Assembly (NCBI RefSeq): GCF_030551875.1
Contig: NZ_JAUOZU010000008.1
Span: 62,001-126,000, forward strand
Reading direction: 5' to 3'
DNA length: 64,000 nt
Source of the DNA: Fluviirhizobium alvei
Lineage (GTDB): Bacteria; Pseudomonadota; Alphaproteobacteria; Rhizobiales; Rhizobiaceae
Positions 18,510 to 28,711 of this stretch are shown here, one piece after another. The position numbers and the translations under genes were made by a program. The notes beneath the pieces were generated by a model. The model was given only the letters and a program-made list of their open reading frames with translations. It did no database searches and was not told the origin of the DNA. Each line of letters opens with the position of its first letter. Position 1 is the stretch's first letter.

Positions 18510-19205
18510 TCAGTAGCGGTCGTCTTCGTCCTCGTCCACCGGCTTGGCGCTCATGGACTTCAGCTTTGCGAAGACGGCGTCGGCATCGATTTCCTTGAAT
18601 TCTTCCGGCTCGTTGTGCAGGCGCTCGGTTTCGGTCGCAGCCTGCAGGGTGGCGCCGGCCTCTTCTGCGGTCTGGAACGGACGGCTCTTGGCTGCCTTCT
18701 CCACTTCCATGTCGAGATCGATCTGCGAGCAGAGGCCGAGCGTTACCGGATCCATCGGAGCCAGATTGGCCGAATTCCAGTGCGAACGCTCGCGGATCTG
18801 CTGGATGGTCGATTTTGTGGTGCCGACGAGGCGCGAAATCTGCGCGTCCTTGAGTTCCGGATGATTGCGGACCAGCCAGAGAATGGCGTTCGGACGATCC
18901 TGGCGCTTCGAAACCGGAGTATAGCGCGGACCCTTGCGCTTGGATTCGGGAACCCGAACCTTGGGCTCGGAAATCTTCAGCTTGTGCATCGGGTTGGATT
19001 CGGCCCGCGCGATTTCCTCACGCGACAGTTGGCCTGTAGCGATCGGATCGAGACCTTTGATCCCCTGGGCAGCTTCGCCGTCAGCAATGGCCTTGATCTC
19101 GAGCGGATGCAGCTTGCAGAATTGGGCAATCTGGTCGAACGACAGCGCCGTGTTGTCGACGAGCCAGACGGCGGTTGCTTTCGGCATGAGAAGCTGCTGG
19201 GCCAT
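18510..19205 (-). CDS. trcR: DUF1013 cell-cycle transcriptional regulator TrcR
   Basis: The product is 231 aa, beginning MAQQLLMPKATAVWLVDNTALSFDQIAQFCKLH, the DUF1013 opening. An HTH-like segment DAQISRLVGTTKSTIQQIRE lies near residue 125. DUF1013 is confined to Alphaproteobacteria, and the Caulobacter member is named TrcR, a cell-cycle transcription regulator. It is divergent from acsA, with 220 bp of shared upstream DNA, and has a clear terminator downstream. Confidence 0.85.
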   Translation of the reverse strand: MAQQLLMPKATAVWLVDNTALSFDQIAQFCKLHPLEIKAIADGEAAQGIKGLDPIATGQLSREEIARAESNPMHKLKISEPKVRVPESKRKGPRYTPVSKRQDRPNAILWLVRNHPELKDAQISRLVGTTKSTIQQIRERSHWNSANLAPMDPVTLGLCSQIDLDMEVEKAAKSRPFQTAEEAGATLQAATETERLHNEPEEFKEIDADAVFAKLKSMSAKPVDEDEDDRY

Positions 19206-19425
19206 AGATACGAGTCCTTCTTTACCGCCTGCACCGGTGCCGCAGGCCGTGGTTTAGATCCACAATGTCCGGGAATTCGGCGCCCTTATAACGGATCTGT
19301 CGCGTAATTGCAATTCTTCACGAATCAATTGACCAAAGTCTCATTGCCGGTGCAATGCAAGCTGCTATGTTCGCACCATGAGTGCGTGAGGAGCGCTTAT
19401 TTCTGCGTGGCATGGGAGGAAAATC

Positions 19426-21381
19426 ATGTCTTCAAAAGTGTACCCTGTCTCGAAATCCGCCAAGACCCGTGCGTTGATTGACAGCGATAAATATCAGAAG
19501 TGGTACGAGGAAAGCATCGAGACCCCTGACAAGTTTTGGGGCAAGCATGGCAAGCGAATCGATTGGTTCAAGCCCTATACCAAGGTCAAGAACACCTCCT
19601 TCAAGGGTCGCATCCCGATCAAGTGGTTCGAGGATGGTCTGACCAACGTTTCCTACAATTGCATCGACCGCCATCTGAAGACGCACGGCGAACGGGTTGC
19701 GATCATCTGGGAAGGTGACAATCCCTATATCGACAAGAAGATTACCTATAACGAGCTTTACGATCATGTCTGCCGGCTCGCCAATGTGCTCAAGAAGCAT
19801 GGCGTCAAGAAGGGCGATCGCGTCACCATCTATATGCCCATGATCCCGGAAGCGGCCTATGCGATGCTCGCCTGCGCCCGCATCGGCGCCATCCACTCGG
19901 TCGTTTTCGGTGGGTTCTCGCCGGAAGCTCTGGCGGGCCGCATCGTCGACTGTGAATCAACCTTCGTCATCACCTGCGATGAAGGCGTGCGCGGCGGCAA
20001 GCCGGTTCCGCTCAAGGAAAACACCGATATCGCTATCGATATCGCCGCCAAGAATTATGTGATCGTCCACAATGTGCTGGTGGTTCGCCGCACCGGTGGC
20101 AAGATCGGCTGGGCGCCGGGCCGCGACCATTGGTACCATCAGGAAATGGCCAGCGTGAAGCCGGATTGCCCGCCGGTGAAGATGAAGGCCGAAGATCCGC
20201 TCTTCATTCTCTATACGTCGGGTTCGACCGGCAAGCCGAAGGGCGTCATGCATACGACGGGCGGCTATCTCGTCTATGCCTCGATGACACATGAATATGT
20301 CTTCGATTATCACGATGGCGAGATTTACTGGTGCACCGCCGATGTCGGCTGGGTCACCGGCCATTCCTACATCGTCTACGGGCCGCTCGCCAATTGTGCG
20401 ACGACCCTGATGTTCGAAGGCATTCCGACCTTCCCGGACCAGGGTCGGTTCTGGGAAGTCATCGACAAACACAAAGTCAATATCTTCTATACGGCGCCGA
20501 CGGCGATCCGTTCGCTGATGGGTGCCGGTGACGAATTCGTCAAGCGCTCGGAACGGACCAGCCTGAGGCTGCTCGGTTCGGTCGGCGAACCGATCAATCC
20601 GGAAGCCTGGGAATGGTATTACCACACGGTCGGCGAGGCTCGCTGCCAGATCGTCGACACCTGGTGGCAAACCGAAACCGGCGGTATCATGATCACGCCG
20701 CTGCCGGGCGCGACCGATCTCAAGCCCGGTTCTGCAACCCGGCCCTTCTTCGGCATCAAACCGGAACTGGTCGATGCCGAGGGCAAGACGCTCGAAGGTG
20801 CGACGGACGGCAATCTCTGCATCACCGACAGTTGGCCTGGCCAGGCGCGCTCGGTCTATGGCGATCATGACCGCTATATCCAGACCTACTTCGCCACTTA
20901 CAAGGGCAAGTATTTCACCGGTGACGGCTGCCGTCGCGACGAGGACGGCTATTACTGGATCACGGGTCGCGTCGATGACGTTCTCAACGTTTCTGGCCAC
21001 CGTCTCGGGACGGCGGAAGTCGAATCGGCGCTGGTCTCGCACCATCTCGTTTCCGAGGCCGCCGTTGTCGGCTATCCGCATGACATCAAGGGCCAGGGCA
21101 TCTATTGCTACGTGACCCTGATGGCGGATGTCGAAGGAACCGACCAGTTGCGCAAGGAGCTGGTTGCGCATGTGCGCACCGAAATCGGCCCGATCGCGAC
21201 GCCGGACAAGATCCAGTTTGCTGCCGGCCTGCCGAAAACGCGTTCGGGCAAGATCATGCGCCGCATTCTCCGCAAGATCGCCGAAGATGATTTCGGGGCG
21301 CTCGGCGATACATCGACACTCGCCGATCCGGCCGTGGTCGATGAGCTGATCGAGAACCGTCAGAACAAGAAAAAGGCCTGA
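19426..21381 (+). CDS. acsA: Acetyl-CoA synthetase
   Basis: The product is 651 aa. It has the ACS N-terminal domain, the AMP-binding motif [28 protein letters not shown], and the C-terminal [18 protein letters not shown], whose GK lysine is the site of regulatory acetylation in the family. It converts acetate, ATP and CoA to acetyl-CoA for growth on acetate and scavenging. GGGAGGA precedes the ATG. A paralogous propionate-type ligase lies 2.2 kb upstream on the same strand, separated by the methyltransferase cassette and trcR. Confidence 0.96.
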   Translation: MSSKVYPVSKSAKTRALIDSDKYQKWYEESIETPDKFWGKHGKRIDWFKPYTKVKNTSFKGRIPIKWFEDGLTNVSYNCIDRHLKTHGERVAIIWEGDNPYIDKKITYNELYDHVCRLANVLKKHGVKKGDRVTIYMPMIPEAAYAMLACARIGAIHSVVFGGFSPEALAGRIVDCESTFVITCDEGVRGGKPVPLKENTDIAIDIAAKNYVIVHNVLVVRRTGGKIGWAPGRDHWYHQEMASVKPDCPPVKMKAEDPLFILYTSGSTGKPKGVMHTTGGYLVYASMTHEYVFDYHDGEIYWCTADVGWVTGHSYIVYGPLANCATTLMFEGIPTFPDQGRFWEVIDKHKVNIFYTAPTAIRSLMGAGDEFVKRSERTSLRLLGSVGEPINPEAWEWYYHTVGEARCQIVDTWWQTETGGIMITPLPGATDLKPGSATRPFFGIKPELVDAEGKTLEGATDGNLCITDSWPGQARSVYGDHDRYIQTYFATYKGKYFTGDGCRRDEDGYYWITGRVDDVLNVSGHRLGTAEVESALVSHHLVSEAAVVGYPHDIKGQGIYCYVTLMADVEGTDQLRKELVAHVRTEIGPIATPDKIQFAAGLPKTRSGKIMRRILRKIAEDDFGALGDTSTLADPAVVDELIENRQNKKKA

Positions 21382-21394
21382 CGCCACATACAAC

Positions 21395-21417
21395 ATGGCC
21401 CGGCAAAGCCGGGCCAT
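21395..21417. terminator. Hairpin between convergent acsA and the excalibur gene
   Basis: ATGGCCCGGC (21395-21404) pairs perfectly with GCCGGGCCAT (21408-21417) around a 3-nt loop. It sits between the acsA stop and the stop of the convergent gene at 21426 and may serve both. There is no T-run, so this is a terminator-like hairpin rather than a textbook intrinsic terminator. Confidence 0.6.
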
Positions 21418-21425
21418 CTGCGGTC

Positions 21426-21665
21426 TCAGCACCCGATCCGGGACCGAATGGCATCGACTTCGGCGACGCTGTCGCACACATTCTCGCAAGGAATGCCGTC
21501 CTGATCGCCATCAGCGCGTTTGTATCCGTCACACCAGAGTTCAACAGCCTCCTCGCAACTGGAAACCTGCTTGCAGGTGCGTGCGACAATCGGCAAAAAT
21601 CCCTGCCTCGGTGGCACTAGCGATAGCTGACCAGCCATCATTGCCGCCAAAATGAACTCCAACAT
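21426..21665 (-). CDS. Small secreted excalibur-domain (calcium-binding-like) protein
   Basis: The product is 79 aa from the ATG at 21665, preceded by GGAG (complement of 21671-21674) at 5-bp spacing; the open frame continues to 21740 without a better start. An N-terminal hydrophobic stretch MLEFILAAMMAGQLSLV looks like a short signal peptide. The C-terminal CDGYKRADGDQDGIPCENVC is an excalibur-type motif with a DxDxDG calcium-loop-like core and paired cysteines. Function is unknown; excalibur domains occur in extracellular and nuclease-associated proteins. A secreted nuclease gene lies just upstream in the same direction. Confidence 0.75.
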   Translation of the reverse strand: MLEFILAAMMAGQLSLVPPRQGFLPIVARTCKQVSSCEEAVELWCDGYKRADGDQDGIPCENVCDSVAEVDAIRSRIGC

Positions 21666-21777
21666 CACCACTCCAATCATCGCTTTTGCGATGTTGGACG
21701 ATATTCCGGTCGAACCGGTCAACGAACCGGCTGCATCCAAAGGATGTATAATTACCGGTGCACACGGTTTTGCTGGT

Positions 21778-22266
21778 TCAATCCGTGCAGACGGGTCTCG
21801 ATTTTTTTCCGCCCTGGTAGGTCACAGCGAGGCCGGCGCTCAAAAGCATCGATGCGGCATCGCTTCCATCGGATCTCGATACATCCGCCACAACGCGCCC
21901 GAAATATTTGTCGCCCGATATCTGGCTGAGTGCCAAGCCCCGCCCTTCGCCCTCGGCAAGGAAATCGGTGAGCCGTTTGCGCGCCAGTTCGGCAAGCGCG
22001 CGTTCGCCATTGCATTTCGATTTCAGTTCCGGCGTATCAATGCCGCGAATTCGGACAAGCACCGCAATACGATGTTGCGGCCAGGGCCGCGCCGTTACGA
22101 GAAGCGTATCGCCGTCGACAACCGAAACCAGCTCAGCCGGAATCGGACCGGCAATCTCCTCGCGGGCCAGACTTGCGGCCTCCGCTGGCATGGGACGCCA
22201 GAAGACCAGCAGAGCAAAGATCGTCGTACCTATCTGAATCGGTTTCATGAAAGGAATATATTCCAT
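21778..22266 (-). CDS. Thermonuclease (SNase-like) family protein
   Basis: The product is up to 162 aa. A signal-type segment IQIGTTIFALLVFWRPMPAEAAS is followed by the SNase fold: VSVVDGDTLLV, RIRGIDTPELKSKC and the active-site-like GDKYFGRVVADV. Secreted staphylococcal-nuclease homologues cleave DNA and RNA with calcium. The start is uncertain: an ATG at 22266 or at 22248 (MKPIQIG), neither with a good ribosome site. Both ATGs fall inside a palindrome at 22241-22272. It is transcribed with the excalibur gene downstream and the SDHAF4 gene upstream. Confidence 0.82.
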   Translation of the reverse strand: MEYIPFMKPIQIGTTIFALLVFWRPMPAEAASLAREEIAGPIPAELVSVVDGDTLLVTARPWPQHRIAVLVRIRGIDTPELKSKCNGERALAELARKRLTDFLAEGEGRGLALSQISGDKYFGRVVADVSRSDGSDAASMLLSAGLAVTYQGGKKSRPVCTD

Positions 22267-22272
22267 GAAACC
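22241..22272. repeat. Inverted repeat spanning the nuclease start region
   Basis: GGTTTCATG (22241-22249) and CATGAAACC (22264-22272) are perfect inverted arms, and an inner palindrome GGAATATATTCC fills 22253-22264. Both candidate start codons of the nuclease gene lie in the arms, so the structure could act as an operator or an mRNA hairpin over the ribosome site. Confidence 0.5.
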
Positions 22273-22299
22273 GCAGAATAAAATAGGAATTATTTCCGA

Positions 22300-22506
22300 T
22301 CAAAAATCGATGGCGCGGCCATTGATTTCCCAGTCGCCGAATCGGGCCGGGTCTGCTCCGCCACGGCCACCGATTTCGGTCGGCATCGACGCCGCCTGGT
22401 TGGCCTTGCGTCTTTCCTCAGCTTCCCGAAGTGCACGAAGTGCTGCAGGCGACAGTTCTTTCTTGGGCTCAGGGGATGTTTCTTGGTTCTGCTCGGTCGG
22501 ATCCAT
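22300..22506 (-). CDS. DUF1674 protein, SDHAF4-like succinate dehydrogenase assembly factor
   Basis: The product is 68 aa, low in complexity at the N-terminus and ending in EIGGRGGADPARFGDWE followed by NGRAIDF, the conserved DUF1674 C-terminal block. The mitochondrial homologue Sdh8/SDHAF4 binds flavinated succinate dehydrogenase subunit A and shields it before assembly; a bacterial equivalent role is inferred. No sdh genes are in the window. In this order the gene commonly lies next to htpX and rsmB-like genes, as here, where htpX diverges from it 95 bp away. Confidence 0.85.
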   Translation of the reverse strand: MDPTEQNQETSPEPKKELSPAALRALREAEERRKANQAASMPTEIGGRGGADPARFGDWEINGRAIDF

Positions 22507-22601
22507 ATCCGGAAACTCCGGGAAATATTGAACTTATTGCCGCTTATATCCATTTTAGGAGATATTTGAACAGACCAAAGCCTCGGTAACGGGAGAAATT
22601 G

Positions 22602-23636
22602 ATGAACGTGATGCGTACAGCGATGCTGCTGGCGTTCCTGACAGCCCTCTTCATGGTGGTCGGGTACCTGATCGGCGGACGCGGCGGCATGATGATTGCC
22701 CTGGTTGTTGCCGCGGGTATGAACCTGTTTTCCTGGTGGAATTCCGGCAATATGGTTCTGGCCTCCTATGATGCCCAGGAGCTGGACGAGGCCAATGCGC
22801 CAGAGTTTTACCGCATGATCCGCGATCTCACAACGCGGGCCGGGCTGCCGATGCCGCGCGTCTATCTCATCAATTCGGATCAGCCGAACGCCTTTGCCAC
22901 CGGTCGCAATCCGCAGAACGCTGCCGTTGCGGCCTCCACCGGCCTGTTGCAGCGCCTGACGCCCGAAGAAGTTGCGGGCGTGATGGCGCATGAACTCGCC
23001 CATATTGAGAATCGCGACACGCTGACCATGACCATCACCGCCACGCTGGCCGGTGCGATCTCCATGCTCGGCAACTTTGCCTTCCTGTTCGGCGGTTCCC
23101 GCGATGGAGAACGGTCCAACCCGCTGGGCTTCATCGGCGTTCTGGTTGCGATGATCGTCGCGCCCTTCGCCGCGATGCTCGTTCAGATGGCCATCAGCCG
23201 CACGCGTGAATATGCAGCCGATCGTCGGGGCGCAGAAATTTGCGGCAATCCGCTTTGGCTTGCGTCAGCGCTTGAAAAGATTGCCGTTGCAGCCCATCGC
23301 ATTCCGATGGAACGGGCTGAGGCCAATCCTGCGACCGCGCACATGTTCATCATCAATCCGCTTTCGGGTGAACGGATGGACAATCTCTTCTCGACCCATC
23401 CGAACACAGAAAACCGGATCCAGGCGCTGCAGGATCTGGCACATCAATGGCAGTCCAATCCCGCGCAGCCGCAGCAGGGGCGTCAACATTCTCCCTCGCC
23501 CGAACGGAGAGAAACGCCGGTTATGCCCTCGACCCCGCCGTCGGAGCCTGATAGAGCGACGCGCAAAGGCCGCAGCGTACCGGATGTCCGATGGGGCCGT
23601 GGCGACCGCAAACCGCCTGAAGGACCCTGGTCTTGA
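22602..23636 (+). CDS. htpX: Zinc metalloprotease HtpX
   Basis: The product is 344 aa from the ATG at 22602, six bases after GGAG at 22592-22595. Two N-terminal membrane segments are followed by the HELAH zinc motif at residues 130-134 ([12 protein letters not shown]), two more hydrophobic segments, and the third zinc ligand region [11 protein letters not shown]. HtpX is an inner-membrane protease that cuts misfolded membrane proteins alongside FtsH. The C-terminal tail after residue 290 is proline- and charge-rich and likely disordered. The stop overlaps the TTG start of the rsmB gene. Confidence 0.94.
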   Translation: MNVMRTAMLLAFLTALFMVVGYLIGGRGGMMIALVVAAGMNLFSWWNSGNMVLASYDAQELDEANAPEFYRMIRDLTTRAGLPMPRVYLINSDQPNAFATGRNPQNAAVAASTGLLQRLTPEEVAGVMAHELAHIENRDTLTMTITATLAGAISMLGNFAFLFGGSRDGERSNPLGFIGVLVAMIVAPFAAMLVQMAISRTREYAADRRGAEICGNPLWLASALEKIAVAAHRIPMERAEANPATAHMFIINPLSGERMDNLFSTHPNTENRIQALQDLAHQWQSNPAQPQQGRQHSPSPERRETPVMPSTPPSEPDRATRKGRSVPDVRWGRGDRKPPEGPWS

Positions 23637-24997
23637 CTCCATCCGAAAAACGCCCGGCCAAACAAAACAAGAAACCGCGCCCGATTATCGACCGCCACTC
23701 CGACAAGCCGGGCCTTTCGGCGCGTATGGCAGCGACAAAGCTTCTCGCGGCGGTTCTGGAGCAGAAGGCATCGCTCGACGGGCTTCTGGATGAGGATCAC
23801 GGCAATCCGGCCTTTGTCGCGCTCAATCCTACCGATCGGGCGATGGTCAAGGCCATCCTCCATTCCTGCCTTCGGCACCTGACCTGGATCGAGTCGATTT
23901 TCGCACGCTTTCTCGACAAGCCCCTGCCGGATGGCGCCCGCAATCTTCGCCATATCCTCGCCATCGCCGCCGCACAGATTCTGTTTCTCGATATCCCGGA
24001 TCATTCTGCCGTCGATCTTGCCGTCGAGCAGGCACGCCGCGATCCACGCTCGGCCCGGTTTGCCAATCTCGTCAATGCGCTTCTGCGCCGGCTTGGGCGC
24101 GAAAAGGATTCCGTTCTCGCTGCCGTTTCGCAGGAGGTGGATCTTCTGCCCGGCTGGTTCATGCAACGGTTGGTTTCTGCTTACGGAATCGAGGCTGCCA
24201 AAGCGATTTCGATAGCTTGCGCAACGCCGGCCCCTATCGATCTGACCGTGAAATCGGATCCGCAGGGCTGGGCGGAACGTCTGGGCGGGACGGTGCTGGC
24301 GACCGGTACGGTCCGGCTTGGAACGTTCGAAGGCTCTGTGACCGCTCTTCCGGGTTTTACAGAAGGCGAATGGTGGGTTCAGGATGCCGCGGCCGCGATT
24401 CCGGCCCGCCTGATGGGCGATATCCGCGGAAAAAAGGTTGCCGATCTCTGCGCGGCACCGGGTGGCAAAACCGCGCAGCTCGTGCTGCAGGGTGCGCAGG
24501 TAACCGCCGTCGAACAGTCGGCAAGCCGGCTCAAGCGACTGCAATCAAATCTCGGCCGCCTCGGTCTCTCCTGTGCGACGCATCTTTCGAAGCTCGAGGA
24601 TTTCGAGCCGGACCAGCCGCTCGACGCCATTCTTCTCGATGCGCCCTGTTCATCGACGGGTACAATCCGCCGCCATCCGGATGTGCTGTGGAGCAAGGGA
24701 CCAGAGGATATCGAAAAGCTGGCCGGCGTTCAGCGCCGTCTGCTCGAACAGGCTTTCCGGCGTTTGCCAACAGGCGGGAAACTCGTTTTCTCCAACTGCT
24801 CGCTCGATCCGATCGAAGGCGAGAATCTCATTTCAGTCTTTCTTTCCGAGCATGCTGAGGCCGAACTGGTCGCGATTGATCCTGCAGACTGGCCGGGTCT
24901 TGAGACTGCGGTAACAGGCCGCGGAGAGATGCGCACGACGCCAGCGATGCTCGGTGGCATGGACGGTTTTTACGCCGCAGTCATTCGACGCAAATAA
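23633..24997 (+). CDS. rsmB: RsmB/NOP2-family RNA (cytosine-5)-methyltransferase
   Basis: The product is 454 aa. An N-terminal NusB-like domain (about residues 30-170) precedes a Rossmann methyltransferase with [12 protein letters not shown] at 269-280 and two catalytic cysteines, in DAPCSSTG at 336-343 and FSNCS at 386-390. This domain order is RsmB, which makes m5C967 in 16S rRNA. The usual YSTCS motif reads FSNCS here, which keeps the cysteine. The TTG start at 23633 overlaps the htpX stop by 4 bp, implying coupling; an ATG at 23726 would cut the N-terminus. Confidence 0.9.
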   Translation: MTPSEKRPAKQNKKPRPIIDRHSDKPGLSARMAATKLLAAVLEQKASLDGLLDEDHGNPAFVALNPTDRAMVKAILHSCLRHLTWIESIFARFLDKPLPDGARNLRHILAIAAAQILFLDIPDHSAVDLAVEQARRDPRSARFANLVNALLRRLGREKDSVLAAVSQEVDLLPGWFMQRLVSAYGIEAAKAISIACATPAPIDLTVKSDPQGWAERLGGTVLATGTVRLGTFEGSVTALPGFTEGEWWVQDAAAAIPARLMGDIRGKKVADLCAAPGGKTAQLVLQGAQVTAVEQSASRLKRLQSNLGRLGLSCATHLSKLEDFEPDQPLDAILLDAPCSSTGTIRRHPDVLWSKGPEDIEKLAGVQRRLLEQAFRRLPTGGKLVFSNCSLDPIEGENLISVFLSEHAEAELVAIDPADWPGLETAVTGRGEMRTTPAMLGGMDGFYAAVIRRK

Positions 24998-25106
24998 CAA
25001 GGCGGGGCAATCTACCGGGGATGAGCGCCTTTTGAGTGCCGCCATCAATTGACCCTGACTTTGAATTGTAGCTAACTCCTATTCAATAGTTGACTATATT
25101 AGCGGC

Positions 25107-26801
25107 GTGAATGTGACCCGACGGCCAAGGACCTCATCCAGCTATCTCGGAGATGCCCGTCGACAGATGTCGCGCCGGCTTGCCGGTTTGCGGCTGATAG
25201 TGCTCCAGCCCTTTTCGCCGGTTCCCGACCGGCTGATCGTTGCTCCGACCGATCTTCGTTCCGCGGATCCCTTTGTTGCCGAACAGATTCTCGAAGGTCG
25301 GTATCATCTCGCCGGACGGTTGCTGGAGGCGGGCGATCGGTCACCCTTTTCGCTCGAAATGCCGTCTCGCGATTTCGCTTCTCGTCTTCATGCCTTCACC
25401 TGGCTCAGGGATGTACGCGCCAGCAAATCCGACCTGATTTTTGATGCGGCCCGCCTTTTGACAGAAGACTGGATTGTCAGCCACGGTCGCAGACCGGGCG
25501 GTATTGCATGGGATCCCGACATCGTTGCCCAGCGGATCATTGCCTGGATTTCGCATTCCACGATCCTGCTCAAGAATGCCGAAATCGGCTTCTACAAGCG
25601 CTTTCTCCGCAGCCTTTCGGCCCAGATTCGATTTCTCGAGAGCACGGTGACGCACATTCGCGATGACGAACGTCGCCTGAGGGGCCGGATAGCGCTCGCG
25701 ATGGCAACGCTTGCGCTGCCGGCTTCCGCCCGAAAAATAAGCAAGGCCGCAGGGCTTCTCGATCGTGAACTCGAGGCGCAGATCCTGCCTGATGGGGGGC
25801 ATGTTTCCCGCAATCCGCGGGCAGGTCTCGAATTGCTGTTCGACCTGCTTCCGTTACGCCAGACTTACGTCAATCTTGGCCAGGACCTGCCTTCGCGCCT
25901 CGTCCAGACGATCGATCGCATGTATCCCGCCCTGCGCTTCTTCCGGCATCAGGGCGGTGAACTTGCATTGTTCAATGGCGCCACGTCCACCCATGCCAAC
26001 GAGCTTCTGTCTATCCTTCGATATGACGAAACCTCCGGCAAACCTTTCAAGGCCCTGCCTCACACCCAATATCAACGCCTGGCCATCGGCGATACGGTCA
26101 TCCTGGTCGACACAGGATTGCCGCTGACGCGGGAACTGTCCCGCACGGCTCATGCCGGCTGTCTTTCGCTTGAAATGTCATCCGGAAAGCACCGGTTCAT
26201 CGTCAATTCCGGCTCACCCCGCTTTGCCGGCGACCATTATCGGCAGCTGGCGCGTGCAACGGCTGCCCATTCGACGGTGACGGTCAATGACACGTCCTCC
26301 AGCAGGGTCCTGTCGAACAATGGCAGCCTGATGTTTGGCGAGGGGGTGGAGCAGGTTTCAGTGGATCGGAAGGAAAGCCATGACGGCGCCGATACGCTGA
26401 TTGCCAGCCATGATGGCTACCTGAAACCGTTCGGCCTCATCCATGAGCGCAGTCTCTATGTGAATGCGGCGGGCAGTCTTGTTCGCGGTCGTGACCGGCT
26501 GATGACGAAAGATCGCAAGGATCCGCCTGCCGGCACGGGCGCTATCGCTGTCATTCGCTTTCACATCCATCCGCAGATCGCCATCCATGAAATCGAGGAC
26601 AATGAAGTCGATCTCGTGGCTCCCGATGGCGAGACATGGACATTATCGACGCTGGATGGCCGGATTTCGATCGAGGATGATGTCTTTTTCGCCGACCCAA
26701 GCGGAATTCGCGGATCCAGCCAGCTCGAAATGGTGATCGATATCGATGATCTGCCCGAGTTGCAGTGGGTGCTAACGCGCAAGCCATCCGGCCCACAATA
26801 A
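25107..26801 (+). CDS. Heparinase II/III family protein
   Basis: The product is 564 aa from a GTG at 25107. An N-terminal alpha-helical toroid-like region (about residues 50-300) contains [18 protein letters not shown], and the C-terminal beta-sandwich region contains [20 protein letters not shown] and [13 protein letters not shown], both typical of the heparinase II/III family of polysaccharide lyases. No signal peptide is visible, unlike characterised secreted heparinases. In Rhizobiales a homologue is commonly found between an rsmB-like gene and purH, as here; its substrate in this order is not known to me. Confidence 0.85.
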   Translation: MNVTRRPRTSSSYLGDARRQMSRRLAGLRLIVLQPFSPVPDRLIVAPTDLRSADPFVAEQILEGRYHLAGRLLEAGDRSPFSLEMPSRDFASRLHAFTWLRDVRASKSDLIFDAARLLTEDWIVSHGRRPGGIAWDPDIVAQRIIAWISHSTILLKNAEIGFYKRFLRSLSAQIRFLESTVTHIRDDERRLRGRIALAMATLALPASARKISKAAGLLDRELEAQILPDGGHVSRNPRAGLELLFDLLPLRQTYVNLGQDLPSRLVQTIDRMYPALRFFRHQGGELALFNGATSTHANELLSILRYDETSGKPFKALPHTQYQRLAIGDTVILVDTGLPLTRELSRTAHAGCLSLEMSSGKHRFIVNSGSPRFAGDHYRQLARATAAHSTVTVNDTSSSRVLSNNGSLMFGEGVEQVSVDRKESHDGADTLIASHDGYLKPFGLIHERSLYVNAAGSLVRGRDRLMTKDRKDPPAGTGAIAVIRFHIHPQIAIHEIEDNEVDLVAPDGETWTLSTLDGRISIEDDVFFADPSGIRGSSQLEMVIDIDDLPELQWVLTRKPSGPQ

Positions 26802-26964
26802 TCAAGGCTCCATCGCGGCCCGAAAACGGGCCCGCCGCGTTGCCCCGGATGCATCCATCAGCAGAAGGTTGAATTGCTCCGTCAAACGGCCTGTTTTCGG
26901 TTTCGGACCGCGAAGGCTTGTGCTAACGGCTGCAGCAAATTCCGATCCCCGAAAGGAGCCTGCG

Positions 26965-28578
26965 ATGGCCGTTCATTCCAAGAGAATTCCCGTTCCGGAT
27001 CAGGTCGCCGTCAAGACCGCACTTCTGTCGGTCTCCGACAAAACCGGTATTGTGGAACTGGCAAGAGAACTCAATCGTCTGGGTGTGCGGCTTCTATCGA
27101 CCGGTGGCACCCACAAGGCAATCGCCGATGCAGGCATTGCGGTGACGGACGTGTCCGACGTCACCGGCTTTCCGGAAATCATGGATGGCCGCGTGAAGAC
27201 GCTGCATCCGTCCGTTCATGGTGGTATTCTTGCCATCCGCGATGACGCCGATCACGTCAAAGCGATGGAGAAACATGCCATCGGTGCGATCGATCTCGTG
27301 GTGATCAATCTTTATCCGTTCGAAGCCGTTCGCGCACGTGGCGAGGATTATCCCGAAAGCGTCGAGAATATCGATATCGGCGGACCGGCGATGATCCGGG
27401 CTTCGGCGAAGAACCATGCCTATGTCACCATCGTTACCGATCCTTCCGATTATGCCGCCCTCACAGAACGGCTCGGCAAGGATGGTCAGACCGATTATCC
27501 GTTCCGCCAGCAGATGGCCCAGAAGGCATTTGCACGGACCGCCGCCTATGACACGGCCATCTCCAACTGGATGGCGGATGAGCTCAAGATCGAGACGCCG
27601 GCCTACCGCACCATCGGCGGCAGTCTGCGCCAGGCGCTGCGCTATGGCGAGAACCCGCACCAGTCGGCCGCGTTTTATGTGACCGGCGAACAGCGGCCCG
27701 GTGTGGCCAATGCCCGGCTTCTGCAGGGCAAGCAGCTCTCCTACAACAACATCAACGATACGGATGCCGCCTTCGAGCTGGTGGCAGAATTTTCGCCCGC
27801 CACGGGGCCTGCCTGTGCCATCATCAAGCATGCCAACCCTTGTGGGGTTGCCACCGGCACGAGCCTTCGGGAAGCCTATCTCAAGGCGCTGGCCTGTGAT
27901 TCCACCTCGGCCTTCGGCGGCATCATCGCGCTCAATTCCGAACTCGATGCCGAGACGGCGCGAGAGATCGTAAAACTCTTCACCGAGGTCATCATTGCGC
28001 CAGGCGCAACCGAAGAAGCGCAAGCGATCATCGGCGCCAAGCAGAACCTTCGCCTGCTGGTGACCGAAGGTCTTCCCGATCCCGCCCAGCCTGGGCTGAT
28101 GGCCAAGACCGTTTCTGGTGGTCTTCTGGTTCAAGCGCGCGACAATGGCAGGATCGCCGATCTTGAGCTTAAGGTGGTGACAAAGCGGGCGCCCACCGAT
28201 CGCGAGCTTGAAGACCTGAAATTCGCCTATACCGTCGCCAAGCATGTCAAATCGAATGCGATCGTCTATGCGCGGGATGGACAGACGGCCGGCATCGGTG
28301 CCGGGCAGATGAGCCGGGTCGATTCGGCCCGCATTGCTGCCATCAAGGCTGAGGATGCTGCGCGTGCTGCCGGATGGCCGCAGCCGCTCACTAAGGGCTC
28401 AGCCGCGGCGTCGGAAGCGTTTTTGCCCTTTGCGGACGGGCTTCTCTCGATTGTTGCTGCCGGAGCGACGGCGGTGGTGCAGCCTGGTGGTTCCATGCGC
28501 GACCAGGAAGTGATCGACGCAGCCAACGAACATGGCATTGCCATGGTCTTTACCGGCATGCGTCATTTCCGGCACTAA
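26965..28578 (+). CDS. purH: Bifunctional AICAR transformylase/IMP cyclohydrolase
   Basis: The product is 537 aa from the ATG at 26965, preceded by AGGAG. The N-terminal MGS-like cyclohydrolase domain contains [15 protein letters not shown] and [16 protein letters not shown]; the C-terminal transformylase domain contains the catalytic KHANPCG and SDAFPFP-equivalent region [11 protein letters not shown]. It performs the last two steps of de novo purine synthesis, AICAR to FAICAR to IMP. The first 32 codons of the longer frame from 26869 are rejected as leader. A GC-rich hairpin follows the gene. Confidence 0.96.
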   Translation: MAVHSKRIPVPDQVAVKTALLSVSDKTGIVELARELNRLGVRLLSTGGTHKAIADAGIAVTDVSDVTGFPEIMDGRVKTLHPSVHGGILAIRDDADHVKAMEKHAIGAIDLVVINLYPFEAVRARGEDYPESVENIDIGGPAMIRASAKNHAYVTIVTDPSDYAALTERLGKDGQTDYPFRQQMAQKAFARTAAYDTAISNWMADELKIETPAYRTIGGSLRQALRYGENPHQSAAFYVTGEQRPGVANARLLQGKQLSYNNINDTDAAFELVAEFSPATGPACAIIKHANPCGVATGTSLREAYLKALACDSTSAFGGIIALNSELDAETAREIVKLFTEVIIAPGATEEAQAIIGAKQNLRLLVTEGLPDPAQPGLMAKTVSGGLLVQARDNGRIADLELKVVTKRAPTDRELEDLKFAYTVAKHVKSNAIVYARDGQTAGIGAGQMSRVDSARIAAIKAEDAARAAGWPQPLTKGSAAASEAFLPFADGLLSIVAAGATAVVQPGGSMRDQEVIDAANEHGIAMVFTGMRHFRH

Positions 28579-28588
28579 TCACGCAAGA

Positions 28589-28615
28589 CAGGCTGCGGGC
28601 AATGCGCGCAGCCTG
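28589..28615 (+). terminator. Terminator-like hairpin after purH
   Basis: CAGGCTGCG (28589-28597) pairs perfectly with CGCAGCCTG (28607-28615) around a 9-nt loop. It lies 10 bp after the purH stop. Only a weak GTTCC follows, so termination efficiency is uncertain. Confidence 0.5.
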
Positions 28616-28711
28616 GTTCCAACGATCCTTCGGTCTTGCCGTTGAAATGCGCTTTCCGGCCACCGGACTGCCGCTGACAGTCAGGCTCCTATCGCTGCGT
28701 GCTTCTCGCAA

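Noticed and set aside
19957-21489. Minus-strand open frame of 510 codons opposite acsA
   Set aside because: Shadow of the acetyl-CoA synthetase gene; the translated product has no recognisable motif.
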